From the NCBI RefSeq assembly GCF_021173085.1, contig NZ_CP076413.1, positions 1,612,001 to 1,676,000 of the forward strand: a DNA stretch of 64,000 nt. The letters are read 5' to 3'. The translations under genes and the position numbers were made by a program. The stretch comes from Ralstonia wenshanensis (lineage in GTDB: Bacteria > Pseudomonadota > Gammaproteobacteria > Burkholderiales > Burkholderiaceae). Position 1 is the first letter of the stretch; each line of letters begins with the position of its first letter. The notes under the pieces are model-generated. The model did not search any database, was not told the DNA's origin, and saw nothing but the letters and a program-made list of their open reading frames with translations. Of the stretch, positions 19,006-28,248 are shown piece by piece.

Positions 19006-19037
19006 AAAAAGCCCCCTCGATGTTGAGGGGGCTTTTT
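19006..19037. terminator. Bidirectional terminator between lepB and ppiD
   Basis: A perfect 13-bp stem (19006-19018 with 19025-19037) with loop GATGTT, ending in five T on either strand. It lies between two convergent genes. Confidence 0.95.
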
Positions 19038-19063
19038 CGTCAGGCTACCTTCTGCGCGCCGTA

Positions 19064-21004
19064 TCAGTCCTCTGCCGTATTGGCAGGTTTGCTGGCGTCA
19101 ATCACGTTGCTGTTGATCTTCACCTTCGAGCGCGCCTTCAGTGCTTCGTAGTAGGCATTGAACTCGGTCTGACCGGCGGCCTGAGCCAGTTGCTGGGCAT
19201 CGGCAGCACGGCGCGCCTCGTCCACGTTGGCCGGCGGCAGCACCTTGTTGATGCGATACAGTGCGTAGCCCTGGGCACCAAGGTCCACGCCGATAGTGAC
19301 CGGCAGTTTGGCCGCATCAGCACGCAGGATGGCCGTCAGTGCAGCAGGCGACGTGCCTTGCGCCTGCTGGCGCGAGACCGTCTGGGCGGCGCTGAAGCCA
19401 TCGGCGTTGTTGCTCTGCTTCACTGCGGCCAGCTTTTCTTCGCCAGCTTTCTTGGCCAGCGCAGCCGCTTGCTCGGCGATCACCTTGGCTTTGACCTGCT
19501 CACGCACGTCAGCCAGCTTCTTGACCGTGGCCGGACGATACTCGGCGACACGCGCGGCAACGAGCGTGGTCGGGCCCACCTGGATGGCGGCCGTATTGCG
19601 GTGATTCTTGATCACGTCGTCTGCAAACAGCGCCTTGAGCACCTTGTCGTTGCCGATGGGGCTGCCTGACTGCGCCGGGCTCGGCGTACGGGTCACGTTG
19701 TCAGCCGTCTGGATCTGCAGCTTGAGCTTGTCAGCCACCGGCTTCAGGCTGTCTGACTGATCTTCCACGGTGTTGGAGAACGCATCGGCCAGCTCCGAAT
19801 ACTTTTTGTTGGCGAGTTGCGTTCGCAGTTCGCGCTCAAGCTCCGGCTTGACGGCTTCCAGCGGCTGCACGCCGCCGCCCTTCACTTCTTCCAGCTTGAT
19901 GATGTGGAAACCGAAATCGCTTTGGACCACGTCACTGATGTCGCCCGGCTGCTTGAGGGCGAACAGTGCGTTCTCGAACGGCGGCACGGTCGCGCCCTTG
20001 CCCAGGAAGCCCAGTTCCCCCCCCTGTGCAGCCGAACCCGGATCGCCCGAGTACTTCTTGGCCAGCTCAGCGAAGCTCGCCGGGTTCTTGCGCACCTCGG
20101 CAAGCACTTCTTCAGCCTTCTTCTTGGCGGCTTCCTTGTCGGCGGGCTTGGCGTTCTCGGGCAGCTTGATCAGGATGTGCGCGGCGCGGCGTTCTTCCTG
20201 CGTCTTGAAGCGCGCAGCGTTCTGATCGTAGTACTCCTTGATCTGCTCAGGCGTGACCGGGATCTGCTTCATCATGTCTTCGCCTGAGAACACGACATAC
20301 TCGGCCTTGACCTGCTCCGGCACGGAGAACTCCTGCTGGTGCGCGTCGTAATAAGCCTGAATCGCCTTGTCGTCCGCGTTGACCTTTGCAGCGTAGTCAG
20401 CCGGCTTGAACAACAGCGCCTGCACTTCGCGTTGCTGATCACGTACTTGGATGAGGCGCTCCACCAGCGACTTCGGCACGAACGCCGACGATACGATCGA
20501 TTGCGGAATCTGTTGCTGCGACAGCTCGAAGCGCAGATTGCCTTCCAACTGCTCGGGCGTCATGTTCTGCGCGGCGAGCAGGCGGACGTAGGCCTCCTGA
20601 TCAAACGAGCCATCCGGCTTGCGCAGCGCTGCCACGGCCGGAATCTGCAGGATCGTGTCGCGAATCTTCTCGTTCGAGATGGTCAGGTTTGCACGCACAA
20701 CCTCATTGGCCAGCACGCGTTGCTGGATGATGCCGTCGAGCACATCGCGGCGCATCTGCGGACCTTCGAACTGGCGCGGATCATATTGCGCACCAAGCAT
20801 CTGGCGCAGACGCTCCGTCTGCTCGCGCACGCGCGCGTCGACTTCGTTGGTGGAGATGACCTTGCCGTCGACCTTGGCCGCGTCATGCGAGCTGTCCATG
20901 AAGCTCGAATAGCTCTGCACGCCGAAGAACACGAACGAAGGGAACACCAGAATCAGCAGCACCAGAAACATCAAGCGCCGATGCGTACGTACGAAATCAA
21001 GCAT
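19064..21004 (-). CDS. ppiD: Periplasmic folding chaperone/peptidyl-prolyl isomerase
   Basis: A 646-residue inner-membrane-anchored chaperone facing the periplasm. One N-terminal transmembrane segment (about 12-31, FLVLLILVFPSFVFFGVQ) is followed by a SurA_N-like chaperone region, a parvulin PPIase domain (about 270-370, with AAHILIKLP, FAELAKKYSGDPGS, GELGFLGKG and FGFHIIKLEEV) and a second helical chaperone part. Known PpiD works at the Sec exit on emerging periplasmic and outer-membrane proteins, which would suit the autotransporter and other exported products here. The start at 21004 (MLDFVRTHRR) begins directly before the membrane segment; the frame is open to 21127. Confidence 0.93.
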   Translation of the reverse strand: MLDFVRTHRRLMFLVLLILVFPSFVFFGVQSYSSFMDSSHDAAKVDGKVISTNEVDARVREQTERLRQMLGAQYDPRQFEGPQMRRDVLDGIIQQRVLANEVVRANLTISNEKIRDTILQIPAVAALRKPDGSFDQEAYVRLLAAQNMTPEQLEGNLRFELSQQQIPQSIVSSAFVPKSLVERLIQVRDQQREVQALLFKPADYAAKVNADDKAIQAYYDAHQQEFSVPEQVKAEYVVFSGEDMMKQIPVTPEQIKEYYDQNAARFKTQEERRAAHILIKLPENAKPADKEAAKKKAEEVLAEVRKNPASFAELAKKYSGDPGSAAQGGELGFLGKGATVPPFENALFALKQPGDISDVVQSDFGFHIIKLEEVKGGGVQPLEAVKPELERELRTQLANKKYSELADAFSNTVEDQSDSLKPVADKLKLQIQTADNVTRTPSPAQSGSPIGNDKVLKALFADDVIKNHRNTAAIQVGPTTLVAARVAEYRPATVKKLADVREQVKAKVIAEQAAALAKKAGEEKLAAVKQSNNADGFSAAQTVSRQQAQGTSPAALTAILRADAAKLPVTIGVDLGAQGYALYRINKVLPPANVDEARRAADAQQLAQAAGQTEFNAYYEALKARSKVKINSNVIDASKPANTAED

Positions 21005-21124
21005 GCTGGACCGGAGGTGAATGGAAGATGGAAAATCCGGCGATTCTATCAGGTGCCGCTGACATTCCGGACAATCGCGGCACAGCGTGCAGGCATGACC
21101 TGCAAGCATTCGCCGCTGAAAAGA

Positions 21125-21151
21125 CAAAGGCCCGAACGAATCGGGCCTTTG
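21125..21151 (-). terminator. Terminator after the tRNA-Val/tRNA-Asp pair
   Basis: A 10-bp perfect stem (CAAAGGCCCG with its complement), loop of 7, then GTCTTTTC on the minus strand, 10 bp past the tRNA-Asp 3' end. Confidence 0.8.
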
Positions 21152-21160
21152 TACAGGATT

Positions 21161-21237
21161 TGGCGGAGCGGACGGGACTCGAACCCGCGACCCCCGGCGT
21201 GACAGGCCGGTATTCTAACCGACTGAACTACCGCTCC
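21161..21237 (-). tRNA. tRNA-Asp (GTC)
   Basis: A 77-base cloverleaf with acceptor GGAGCGG/CCGCTCC, encoded CCA, T-loop GGTTCGAGTCC and anticodon GTC in the loop CTGTCAC. It decodes GAC and GAU. It follows tRNA-Val by 44 bp and is probably co-transcribed with it. Confidence 0.97.
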
Positions 21238-21281
21238 AGATTGGGTCGGACCACCCGACGCTGGAGCGGCAATACGAACGA

Positions 21282-21357
21282 TGGTGGGTGCTGAGAGGCT
21301 CGAACTCCCGACCCGCGCCTTGTAAGGGCGCTGCTCTACCAACTGAGCTAAGCACCC
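21282..21357 (-). tRNA. tRNA-Val (TAC)
   Basis: A 76-base cloverleaf with acceptor GGGTGCT/AGCACCC, encoded CCA, D-arm GCTCAGTTGGTAGAGC and anticodon loop CTTACAA (TAC). It lies 67 bp downstream of hupB on the same strand; a promoter of its own was not recognised, so read-through from hupB is possible. Confidence 0.97.
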
Positions 21358-21424
21358 GTTCGTACTGCCGGCGTGAGCCGGACTGTCCGGCGCCCGCGTT
21401 GTCACTCACGAGCACCAAAGCCGG

Positions 21425-21697
21425 CTAGTTTAGCGCATCTTTCAGCGCTTTGCCAGGTTTGAATTTCGCAACCTTGCCGCCTTCGATCGTGATGGCTGCA
21501 CCCGTACGCGGATTGCGTCCATTACGTGAAGATCGCTTGCCGACGAGAAACGTACCGAAGCCGACCAGCGTGACCGACCCGCCCTCGCACAACGCATCTT
21601 TGATGCCGTCGATCAGCGCGTCGATGGCGCGCCCCGCCGCGGCTTTTGACATGTCAGTTTGCGCCGCCACATGGTCGATGAGATCAGTCTTGTTCAT
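21425..21697 (-). CDS. hupB: DNA-binding protein HU
   Basis: A 90-residue histone-like protein that bends and compacts DNA as a dimer. It has the full HU/IHF fold: N-terminal helices ([20 protein letters not shown]), [21 protein letters not shown] spanning the DNA-binding arm with the conserved RNPRTG, and the C-terminal [20 protein letters not shown] is placed well before the ATG, and a near-consensus sigma-70 promoter lies about 40-65 bp upstream. It precedes the tRNA pair and follows lon, the order seen in many beta-proteobacteria. Confidence 0.97.
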   Translation of the reverse strand: MNKTDLIDHVAAQTDMSKAAAGRAIDALIDGIKDALCEGGSVTLVGFGTFLVGKRSSRNGRNPRTGAAITIEGGKVAKFKPGKALKDALN

Positions 21698-21734
21698 CGT
21701 GCCACCTCCCCGAACACCCGCTTAGTGTGGATTT

Positions 21735-21763
21735 ATTAAAGTGGCCGTCAATCGACGTGTCAA
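21735..21763 (-). promoter_or_regulatory. Sigma-70 promoter of hupB
   Basis: On the minus strand TTGACA (21763-21758), 17-bp spacer, TTTAAT (21740-21735). The -35 is a perfect match and the -10 has five of six. The start of transcription would fall near 21728, 30 bp before the ATG. Confidence 0.8.
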
Positions 21764-21806
21764 GGCGAAGAACGGGGCGCCACACGTTGCAGCCTGCGCA
21801 AAGAAA

Positions 21807-21830
21807 AAGGGCCCGACATGTCGGGCCCTT
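21807..21830 (-). terminator. Terminator of lon
   Basis: A 24-bp perfect palindrome (AAGGGCCCGACA and its complement), followed on the minus strand by TTTCTTTG. It lies 25 bp beyond the lon stop. Confidence 0.85.
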
Positions 21831-21854
21831 CCTCAACCTTGGCAGGCTACGGTG

Positions 21855-24269
21855 TCAGTGATGCACCATTTCCTGCGACTTGCCGTCGTCGCCCTTGGCG
21901 GGTGCCGGCTTGGCTTCTTCTTCCGGCAGCGGCTCCGGCTTGCGCACCAGCGCGAGTTCCAACACCTTGTCGATCCAGCGCACCGGCTGAATCTCGATGC
22001 TGTTCTTCACGTTGTCCGGAATGTCCGCCAAGTCCTTGACGTTCTCTTCCGGAATCAGCGCCAGCTTGATGCCGCCGCGGTGTGCAGCCAGCAGCTTTTC
22101 TTTCAAGCCGCCGATCGGCAGCACCTCGCCGCGCAGGGTGATTTCGCCGGTCATCGCCACGTCGGCGCGCACCGGAATACCGGTCAGCACCGATACCAGC
22201 GCCGTCGTCATCGCGATACCCGCCGACGGGCCGTCCTTGGGCGTCGCACCTTCGGGCACGTGGATGTGGATGTCGCGCTTCTCGAACATCTCATCCTTGA
22301 TACCCAGCCGAGCCGAACGCGAACGTACCACCGAGCGCGCAGCCTCAACCGACTCCTTCATCACGTCGCCCAACGAACCCGTGCGGGTGATGTTGCCCTT
22401 GCCCGGCATCAGCGCGGCTTCGATGGTCAGCAGATCGCCGCCCACTTCGGTCCATGCCAAACCGGTCACCTGGCCGACTTGGTCTTCCTTACCGGCCAGG
22501 CCAAAGTCGAAACGACGCACGCCAAGGAATTTGTCGAGATTGTCCGAATCGACCTTCACCGACGTACCGCCTTCCTTCTTCAGCAGCAGCTGCTTGACGA
22601 CCTTGCGGCAGATCTTCGAGACCTCGCGCTCCAGCGAACGCACACCAGCTTCCCGCGTGTAGTAGCGGATGATGTCGCGCAACGCGGCTTCGGTCACCTC
22701 GATCTCGCCTTCCTTCAGACCATTGTTCTTGATCTGCTTGGGCAGCAGGTAGCGGCGGGCGATGTTGACCTTTTCGTCTTCCGTGTAGCCCGACAGGCGA
22801 ATCACTTCCATCCGGTCCAGCAACGGCGCCGGAATGTTCAGCGAGTTCGACGTCGCCACGAACATCACGTCCGACAGATCGAAGTCCACCTCGATGTAGT
22901 GGTCCTGGAACGTATGGTTCTGTTCCGGGTCCAGCACTTCGAGCAGGGCGGACGACGGATCGCCGCGGAAGTCCGCGCCCATCTTGTCGATTTCGTCGAG
23001 CAGGAACAGCGGGTTGCGCACACCGACCTTCGTCAGGCTCTGCAGAATCTTGCCCGGCATCGACCCGATATACGTACGGCGGTGACCGCGAATCTCGGCC
23101 TCGTCACGCACGCCACCCAGCGCCATGCGCACGAACTTGCGGTTCGTTGCACGCGCCACCGACTGCCCAAGCGAGGTCTTGCCAACACCCGGCGGCCCCA
23201 CGAGGCACAGGATCGGCGCCTTCAGCTTATCCACACGCTGTTGCACTGCGAGGTATTCAAGGATGCGCTCCTTGACCTTCTCCAGACCGTAGTGGTCTTG
23301 ATCCAGCACTTGCTCGGCGTTCGACAGGTCGTTGTTGACCTTGCTCTTCTTGCGCCACGGCAGACCGACCAACGTGTCGATGTAGTTGCGCACGACCGTT
23401 GCCTCGGCCGACATCGGCGACATCAGCTTGAGCTTCTTGAACTCGGACTCGGCCTTCTTCTTGGCCTCCTTCGGCATGCGGGCGGCCTTGATCTTCTTGT
23501 CCAGCTCTTCGAGATCGGCGCCCTCTTCGCCTTCGCCCAGTTCCTTCTGGATGGCCTTGACCTGCTCGTTCAGGTAGTACTCGCGTTGGCTCTTTTCCAT
23601 CTGGCGCTTGACGCGGCCGCGGATGCGCTTTTCCACCTGCAGGATATCGATCTCACCTTCAAGCTGCGAAAGCAGGCTCTCCAGACGTTCGGTCACGTTG
23701 AACATCTCGAGAATCTTCTGCTTCTGCTCGAGCTTGATCGGCAGATGCGCGGCGATGGTGTCAGCCAGACGACCCGGCTCATCGATGCCCGACAGCGACG
23801 TCAGGATCTCCGGCGGGATCTTCTTGTTCAGCTTCACGTACTGATCGAACTGCGACACGATGGCGCGACGCAGCGCCTCGGTCTCAGCCGATTCAGTGGG
23901 TTCCGGGCCGACGGGCACGGCTTCGCAGAAGAAGTGCGATTCGTCGTCGGTAACGGAAAGGATGTTGGCGCGCTGCGTGCCCTCGACCAGCACCTTCACG
24001 GTGCCGTCCGGCAGCTTCAGCATCTGCAAAATGTTGGCGATACAGCCGACCTCGTAGAGGTCCTTGTCGGTCGGCTCGTCCTTGGCGGCGGTCTTTTGCG
24101 CCACGAGCATGATGCTCTTGCCCGCCTCCATCGCGGCTTCCAGCGCCTTGATGGATTTGGGGCGCCCCACGAACAGCGGAATCACCATGTGCGGAAACAC
24201 CACCACGTCACGCAGCGGCAACAGCGGCAGGCGAATCTGCTCAGCGGGTAAAAGTTGGGTTCCGGACAT
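21855..24269 (-). CDS. lon: ATP-dependent protease Lon
   Basis: An 804-residue hexameric cytoplasmic protease that degrades misfolded and regulatory proteins. Domains: N-terminal substrate-binding region (about 10-210), coiled helical part, AAA+ module with Walker [16 protein letters not shown] (about 360) and Walker [11 protein letters not shown], and the C-terminal Ser-Lys protease domain with [10 protein letters not shown] (nucleophile serine) and [13 protein letters not shown] (lysine). Length is normal for LonA. The tail ends in HH after a charged linker. A sigma-32-like promoter (CTTGTAA-N13-CCCAATTT) sits about 30-57 bp upstream, consistent with heat-shock control, and a strong terminator follows. 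Confidence 0.98.
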   Translation of the reverse strand: MSGTQLLPAEQIRLPLLPLRDVVVFPHMVIPLFVGRPKSIKALEAAMEAGKSIMLVAQKTAAKDEPTDKDLYEVGCIANILQMLKLPDGTVKVLVEGTQRANILSVTDDESHFFCEAVPVGPEPTESAETEALRRAIVSQFDQYVKLNKKIPPEILTSLSGIDEPGRLADTIAAHLPIKLEQKQKILEMFNVTERLESLLSQLEGEIDILQVEKRIRGRVKRQMEKSQREYYLNEQVKAIQKELGEGEEGADLEELDKKIKAARMPKEAKKKAESEFKKLKLMSPMSAEATVVRNYIDTLVGLPWRKKSKVNNDLSNAEQVLDQDHYGLEKVKERILEYLAVQQRVDKLKAPILCLVGPPGVGKTSLGQSVARATNRKFVRMALGGVRDEAEIRGHRRTYIGSMPGKILQSLTKVGVRNPLFLLDEIDKMGADFRGDPSSALLEVLDPEQNHTFQDHYIEVDFDLSDVMFVATSNSLNIPAPLLDRMEVIRLSGYTEDEKVNIARRYLLPKQIKNNGLKEGEIEVTEAALRDIIRYYTREAGVRSLEREVSKICRKVVKQLLLKKEGGTSVKVDSDNLDKFLGVRRFDFGLAGKEDQVGQVTGLAWTEVGGDLLTIEAALMPGKGNITRTGSLGDVMKESVEAARSVVRSRSARLGIKDEMFEKRDIHIHVPEGATPKDGPSAGIAMTTALVSVLTGIPVRADVAMTGEITLRGEVLPIGGLKEKLLAAHRGGIKLALIPEENVKDLADIPDNVKNSIEIQPVRWIDKVLELALVRKPEPLPEEEAKPAPAKGDDGKSQEMVHH

Positions 24270-24298
24270 TATTTTCCCCAGAAAGTCATGTAAGGGCT

Positions 24299-24326
24299 AA
24301 ATTGGGCACAGCGACGGTTTTACAAG
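24299..24326 (-). promoter_or_regulatory. Sigma-32-like promoter of lon
   Basis: On the minus strand CTTGTAA (24326-24320), 13-bp spacer, CCCAATTT (24306-24299). This resembles the known heat-shock consensus CTTGAAA-N13/14-CCCCATNT. Transcription would start near 24291, about 20 bp before the ATG. Confidence 0.5.
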
Positions 24327-24367
24327 ACCGCTGCTGCAAGTCGCATGCCGACCCGGTTTCCCGAAGC

Positions 24368-24396
24368 AAAAAAAGCCGCTCGCGAGCGAACGGCTT
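24368..24396 (-). terminator. Terminator of clpX
   Basis: Stem AAGCCG (24373-24378) with CGGCTT (24391-24396), extended inward by CGC/GCG pairs, followed on the minus strand by seven T. It lies 44 bp beyond the clpX stop. Confidence 0.85.
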
Positions 24397-24439
24397 CCTG
24401 CATGGGATGCATACGGCGCATCCCGGCCGGGCATTCGCG

Positions 24440-25714
24440 TCAGTTGGAACCTGCAACCTTGGGTTGCTCTTCGTAAATCAGCAAGGGCTTGCCTTCGTCG
24501 GAGATCGTACTTTCATCGATCACCACTTTTTGCACACCCTTATGGTTGGGGAGGTCATACATCACATCCATCAGAGCGTGCTCGACAATGGAACGCAGAC
24601 CGCGCGCCCCCGTCTTGCGCTTGATTGCCTTGCGAGCAATTGCCGTCAGCGCACTCGGACGAATTTCCAGTTCCACCCCTTCCATTGCCAGCAGCTTCTG
24701 GTACTGCTTGACGATTGCATTCTTGGGCTCGACCAGGATTTCCATCAAGGCAGCCTCGTCGAGCTTGGCCAGCGTCGCCACCACGGGCAGACGGCCAATC
24801 AACTCGGGAATCAGACCGAACTTGATGAGATCTTCTGGCTCCACTTGCGGCAGCACTTCGCTGACGTCGCGCTCTTCCTTGCTCTGCACCTCCGCCCCAA
24901 AACCGATACCGGTCTTGTCGGAGCGCTGCATGATGATCTTCTCCAGACCATCGAACGCCCCACCGCAAATGAACAGGATGTTGGTCGTATCCACCTGCAG
25001 GAAGTCCTGGTTCGGATGCTTGCGACCACCTTGCGGGGGCACCGACGCCATCGTCCCTTCCACCAGCTTGAGCAGCGCTTGCTGGACGCCTTCCCCAGAA
25101 ACGTCCCGGGTGATGGAAGGGTTGTCAGACTTGCGCGAAATCTTGTCGATTTCGTCGATGTAGACGATCCCACGCTGGGCCTTGTCTACCTCGTAATTGC
25201 AGTTCTGCAGCAGCTTCTGGATGATGTTTTCGACATCCTCGCCCACATAACCAGCTTCGGTCAGTGTGGTGGCGTCGGCGATGACGAACGGCACGTTCAA
25301 GAGACGCGCCAGCGTTTGAGCAAGCAGGGTCTTGCCCGAGCCGGTCGGCCCGATGAGCAGGATGTTGCTCTTGGACAGCTCGACATCGTCCTTCTTGCCG
25401 AGGTGCTTCAAACGCTTGTAATGGTTGTAAACCGCCACCGCCAAGATCTTCTTGGCCTGCTCCTGACCGATCACATATTGGTCCAGGCTTTGGCGAATTT
25501 CATGCGGCGTGGGCAGATCGGACTTGACCGCCAGACCACCTTCCTTTTCGGAGATGGCGGCTTCGTCCCGGATGATCTCGTTGCACAGGTCGATACATTC
25601 ATCGCAGATGAAGACCGAGGGGCCGGCAATCAGTTTCTTGACCTCATGCTGGCTCTTGCCGCAGAACGAGCAATACAGCAGCTTTTCGCCAGTCGAGCCT
25701 TTCTTGTCCGCCAT
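24440..25714 (-). CDS. clpX: ATP-dependent Clp protease ATPase subunit ClpX
   Basis: A 424-residue AAA+ unfoldase that feeds tagged substrates to ClpP. The N-terminal C4 zinc-binding domain has CSFCGKS and CDECIDLC (about residues 15-45). Walker A is [15 protein letters not shown], Walker [11 protein letters not shown], the RKHPNQ region precedes the IGF-type loop ([10 protein letters not shown]) that docks ClpP, and the sensor 2 [10 protein letters not shown] is present. Length is normal. It lies 197 bp from clpP, with a hairpin terminator and an inverted repeat in the gap, so it probably has its own promoter in addition to read-through from clpP. Confidence 0.98.
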   Translation of the reverse strand: MADKKGSTGEKLLYCSFCGKSQHEVKKLIAGPSVFICDECIDLCNEIIRDEAAISEKEGGLAVKSDLPTPHEIRQSLDQYVIGQEQAKKILAVAVYNHYKRLKHLGKKDDVELSKSNILLIGPTGSGKTLLAQTLARLLNVPFVIADATTLTEAGYVGEDVENIIQKLLQNCNYEVDKAQRGIVYIDEIDKISRKSDNPSITRDVSGEGVQQALLKLVEGTMASVPPQGGRKHPNQDFLQVDTTNILFICGGAFDGLEKIIMQRSDKTGIGFGAEVQSKEERDVSEVLPQVEPEDLIKFGLIPELIGRLPVVATLAKLDEAALMEILVEPKNAIVKQYQKLLAMEGVELEIRPSALTAIARKAIKRKTGARGLRSIVEHALMDVMYDLPNHKGVQKVVIDESTISDEGKPLLIYEEQPKVAGSN

Positions 25715-25746
25715 AACGATTACCAGTAGTTCTTGGCAGCATCATA

Positions 25747-25763
25747 CGCCAAATTATCTGGCG
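25747..25763. promoter_or_regulatory. Inverted repeat upstream of clpX
   Basis: CGCCA-N7-TGGCG, 33 bp before the clpX start. On the minus strand it is followed immediately by TATGAT (25746-25741), a good -10, so it would occupy the promoter spacer and might be an operator. Confidence 0.35.
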
Positions 25764-25788
25764 ACGATCCGCAGGTGTTGTTCAAAGC

Positions 25789-25815
25789 AAAAACGAGGCG
25801 CGAGGCCTCGTTTTT
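25789..25815 (-). terminator. Terminator between clpP and clpX
   Basis: Perfect 11-bp stem (25789-25799 with 25805-25815), 5-base loop, ending in five T on the minus strand. It separates clpP from clpX and is probably partly leaky. Confidence 0.85.
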
Positions 25816-25911
25816 GACACCGCTTGACATGTTTGACGCGGTTAACCGGTGTGCCGTGGAACGCACCGGCAATACCGCCTACCGCGCACATCGACGCATG
25901 ACTGTGACACT

Positions 25912-26559
25912 TCAGCGCTTTGCGATGACCTGGTCAATCAGGCCATATTCCTTGGCCTGTTCGCTGCTCATGAAGTTGTCACGATCCGTGTCGCGCGCGA
26001 TCTTGTCGACTGGTTGACCGGTCGCTTCCGAAAGCACAGCATTCAGGCGCTCACGCAAGTACAGAATCTCGCGCGCCTGGATCTCAATGTCCGAGGCCTG
26101 GCCACGTGCACCGCCCAGCGGCTGGTGAATCATGATGCGCGAGTTCGGCAAGGCCAAGCGCTTGCCCTTCGCGCCGGCCGCCAGCAGGAATGCGCCCATG
26201 CTGGCCGCCATACCCATGCAAAGCGTGGACACATCCGGCTTGATGAACTGCATCGTGTCGTACATCGCCAGACCGGACGATACCGAACCGCCCGGCGAGT
26301 TGATGTACAGCGAGATGTCCTTGTCCGGATTCTCGCTTTCCAGGAACAGCAACTGTGCCACCACGAGGTTGGCAGTCTGGTCGTTGACCTCGCCCACCAT
26401 GAAGATCACTCGCTCCTTGAGCAGGCGCGAGTAGATGTCGTAGGCGCGCTCGCCGCGGCCAGACTGTTCGACCACCATCGGCACCAGACCAAGCCCCTGC
26501 GTTTCGAGCGCGGAAGCCTGGGTACGGGCAAGTTGGTCGATCAGTTCATTGCGGATCAT
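25912..26559 (-). CDS. clpP: ATP-dependent Clp protease proteolytic subunit ClpP
   Basis: A 215-residue serine peptidase that forms the tetradecameric chamber used with ClpX (and ClpA). The triad is visible: S120 in [10 protein letters not shown]145 in [10 protein letters not shown] and an aspartate in the DTDRD segment near 194. A short propeptide before [18 protein letters not shown] is probably removed on assembly. It lies 41 bp downstream of tig on the same strand and is likely co-transcribed with it. Confidence 0.98.
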   Translation of the reverse strand: MIRNELIDQLARTQASALETQGLGLVPMVVEQSGRGERAYDIYSRLLKERVIFMVGEVNDQTANLVVAQLLFLESENPDKDISLYINSPGGSVSSGLAMYDTMQFIKPDVSTLCMGMAASMGAFLLAAGAKGKRLALPNSRIMIHQPLGGARGQASDIEIQAREILYLRERLNAVLSEATGQPVDKIARDTDRDNFMSSEQAKEYGLIDQVIAKR

Positions 26560-26600
26560 GCGGTTCTCCGGTGCTTATTTCGGAAACTCTATCGATCGAA

Positions 26601-27944
26601 TCAGCCTTGCGCCGGCGTGGCGGTCAACTCTTCGAATGACACGGCTTTGTCAGTAACCTTGGCCTTGTCGCACACAAAATTTACCACGTTGTTTTCGAGC
26701 ACGTAGGCTTCCATCTCGGCCAGGCGCTGTTGGTCGCCGTAGTACCAGCGGATGACTTCCTTCGGATCTTCGTAGCTCTTGGCGAACTCTTCGATCTCGG
26801 CCTTGATCTGCTCCGGCTTGGCTTCCAGGCCATTGGCCTTCACGACTTCTGCCAGCACCAGGCCCAGCTTCACGCGACGCTCGGCTTGCTGCGTGAACAT
26901 CTCGGCCGGGATCGGCATGTTCTTGGCGTTCGGCATGCCACGCGATTCGAGGTCACGGCGGGCCATTTCAACCAGGCGTTCCTGGTCTTGCTCGACCAGC
27001 GACTTCGGTACGTCCAGCTCTGCCACCTTCAGCAGCGCTTCCATGACTTGGTCCTTGAGCAGCGCGTGCGTGCGGCGCTTGACTTCACGCTCGAGGTTTT
27101 CGCGGATGTCGGCGCGCATCTTGTCGAGGTTGCCGTCGGCGATGCCCAGCGATTGCGCGAAGGCTTCGTTGACTTCCGGCAGGTGTGCCCACTCGACTTG
27201 CCTGAGCGTGACGGTGAACTCAGCCGTCTTACCGGCGACGTCCTTGCCGTGGTAGTCCTCGGGGAATGCCAGCGGGAATTTCTTCGACTCGCCTTGCTTC
27301 AGGCCCAGCGTGGCTTGTTCGAACTCGGGCAGCATGCGGCCTTCGCCCAGCACGAAGCTGAAACCTTCAGCCTTGCCGCCGGCAAATTCCACGCCGTCGA
27401 TCGTACCCACAAAATCGACCGTTACGCGGTCGCCATCCTGTGCAACCGCTGCACCGCCGTCGCCGTGCTCGCCGGCTTCGCCGCGCGGGTGGTAGTGCAC
27501 GCGTTGCTTGCGCAGGATGTCGAGGGTCTTGTCGATCTCGGCATCGGTGATTTCGGTCTTGGTGCGGGTCAGTTCTGCGCCGGCCAGATCGCCGAGCTTG
27601 ACTTCCGGATACACCTCGAAGGTGGCGTCGAACGCGACTTGGTCATCGGCCACGCCTTCGGTCTTCAGCTCAAAGCGCGGTTGGCCGGCAACCTTCACGC
27701 CCTGCTCGTTGGTGATGTCGAAGAACTGACGGGCAGCCTTGTCGTAGCGGACTTCGAATTCGACCTGTTGGCCGTATTGCTTCTCGACCATCTTCATCGG
27801 GACCTTGCCCGGGCGGAAGCCGGACATCTTGACGGTCTTGGACAGACGCGCCAGACGGCTTTGCTTCTCTTGCTCCACTTCGGCCTTCGGGACAGCCAGG
27901 GTCACTTTGCGATCAAGCTTGCCGAGGTTTTCGATAGTCGACAT
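26601..27944 (-). CDS. tig: Trigger factor, ribosome-associated chaperone
   Basis: A 447-residue chaperone that binds nascent chains at the ribosome exit. The ribosome-docking signature GFRPGK is at about residues 42-47; the FKBP-type PPIase domain (about 160-245) has [13 protein letters not shown] and [13 protein letters not shown]; the C-terminal helical arms follow. A histidine/glycine insertion ([18 protein letters not shown]) lies before the PPIase domain. The start at 27944 is the family start; the open frame to 28082 is not supported. It leads the tig-clpP-clpX cluster. Confidence 0.97.
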   Translation of the reverse strand: MSTIENLGKLDRKVTLAVPKAEVEQEKQSRLARLSKTVKMSGFRPGKVPMKMVEKQYGQQVEFEVRYDKAARQFFDITNEQGVKVAGQPRFELKTEGVADDQVAFDATFEVYPEVKLGDLAGAELTRTKTEITDAEIDKTLDILRKQRVHYHPRGEAGEHGDGGAAVAQDGDRVTVDFVGTIDGVEFAGGKAEGFSFVLGEGRMLPEFEQATLGLKQGESKKFPLAFPEDYHGKDVAGKTAEFTVTLRQVEWAHLPEVNEAFAQSLGIADGNLDKMRADIRENLEREVKRRTHALLKDQVMEALLKVAELDVPKSLVEQDQERLVEMARRDLESRGMPNAKNMPIPAEMFTQQAERRVKLGLVLAEVVKANGLEAKPEQIKAEIEEFAKSYEDPKEVIRWYYGDQQRLAEMEAYVLENNVVNFVCDKAKVTDKAVSFEELTATPAQG

Positions 27945-28248
27945 GGTCGTAATTCCAGATTCAGAAGATGGTTGCGTCGAACGGCGCAGCGCCAGCAGCA
28001 GCCGTGGTTCAAAGTTCTTGGTCTTGCCGGGCTTGCAGGAATGCGGCGCGAGGGCCGCTTCAATGCACAATGCACGGCACAACGGGCGCGTTCAGGCTGG
28101 CAAACGCAAAACGCATATTATGGCATGGAACGTTCGGCGGCCCTGATTTTTTGGCTCGGAATGCTCGATAAACCCTTCAAACGGCGCGTCAATCCAGCGG
28201 TTGCGCAGCTTCGTTTTGGGTGGGTGCAGCGCTCTGCCCTTGCGAGCG
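27945..28248. other. 304-bp region upstream of tig
   Basis: No gene is visible between the mnmC stop and the tig start. On the minus strand TAATAT at about 28118-28123 is a plausible -10 for tig and would give a leader of about 165 bases. I saw no convincing -35, terminator or riboswitch structure. Confidence 0.4.
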
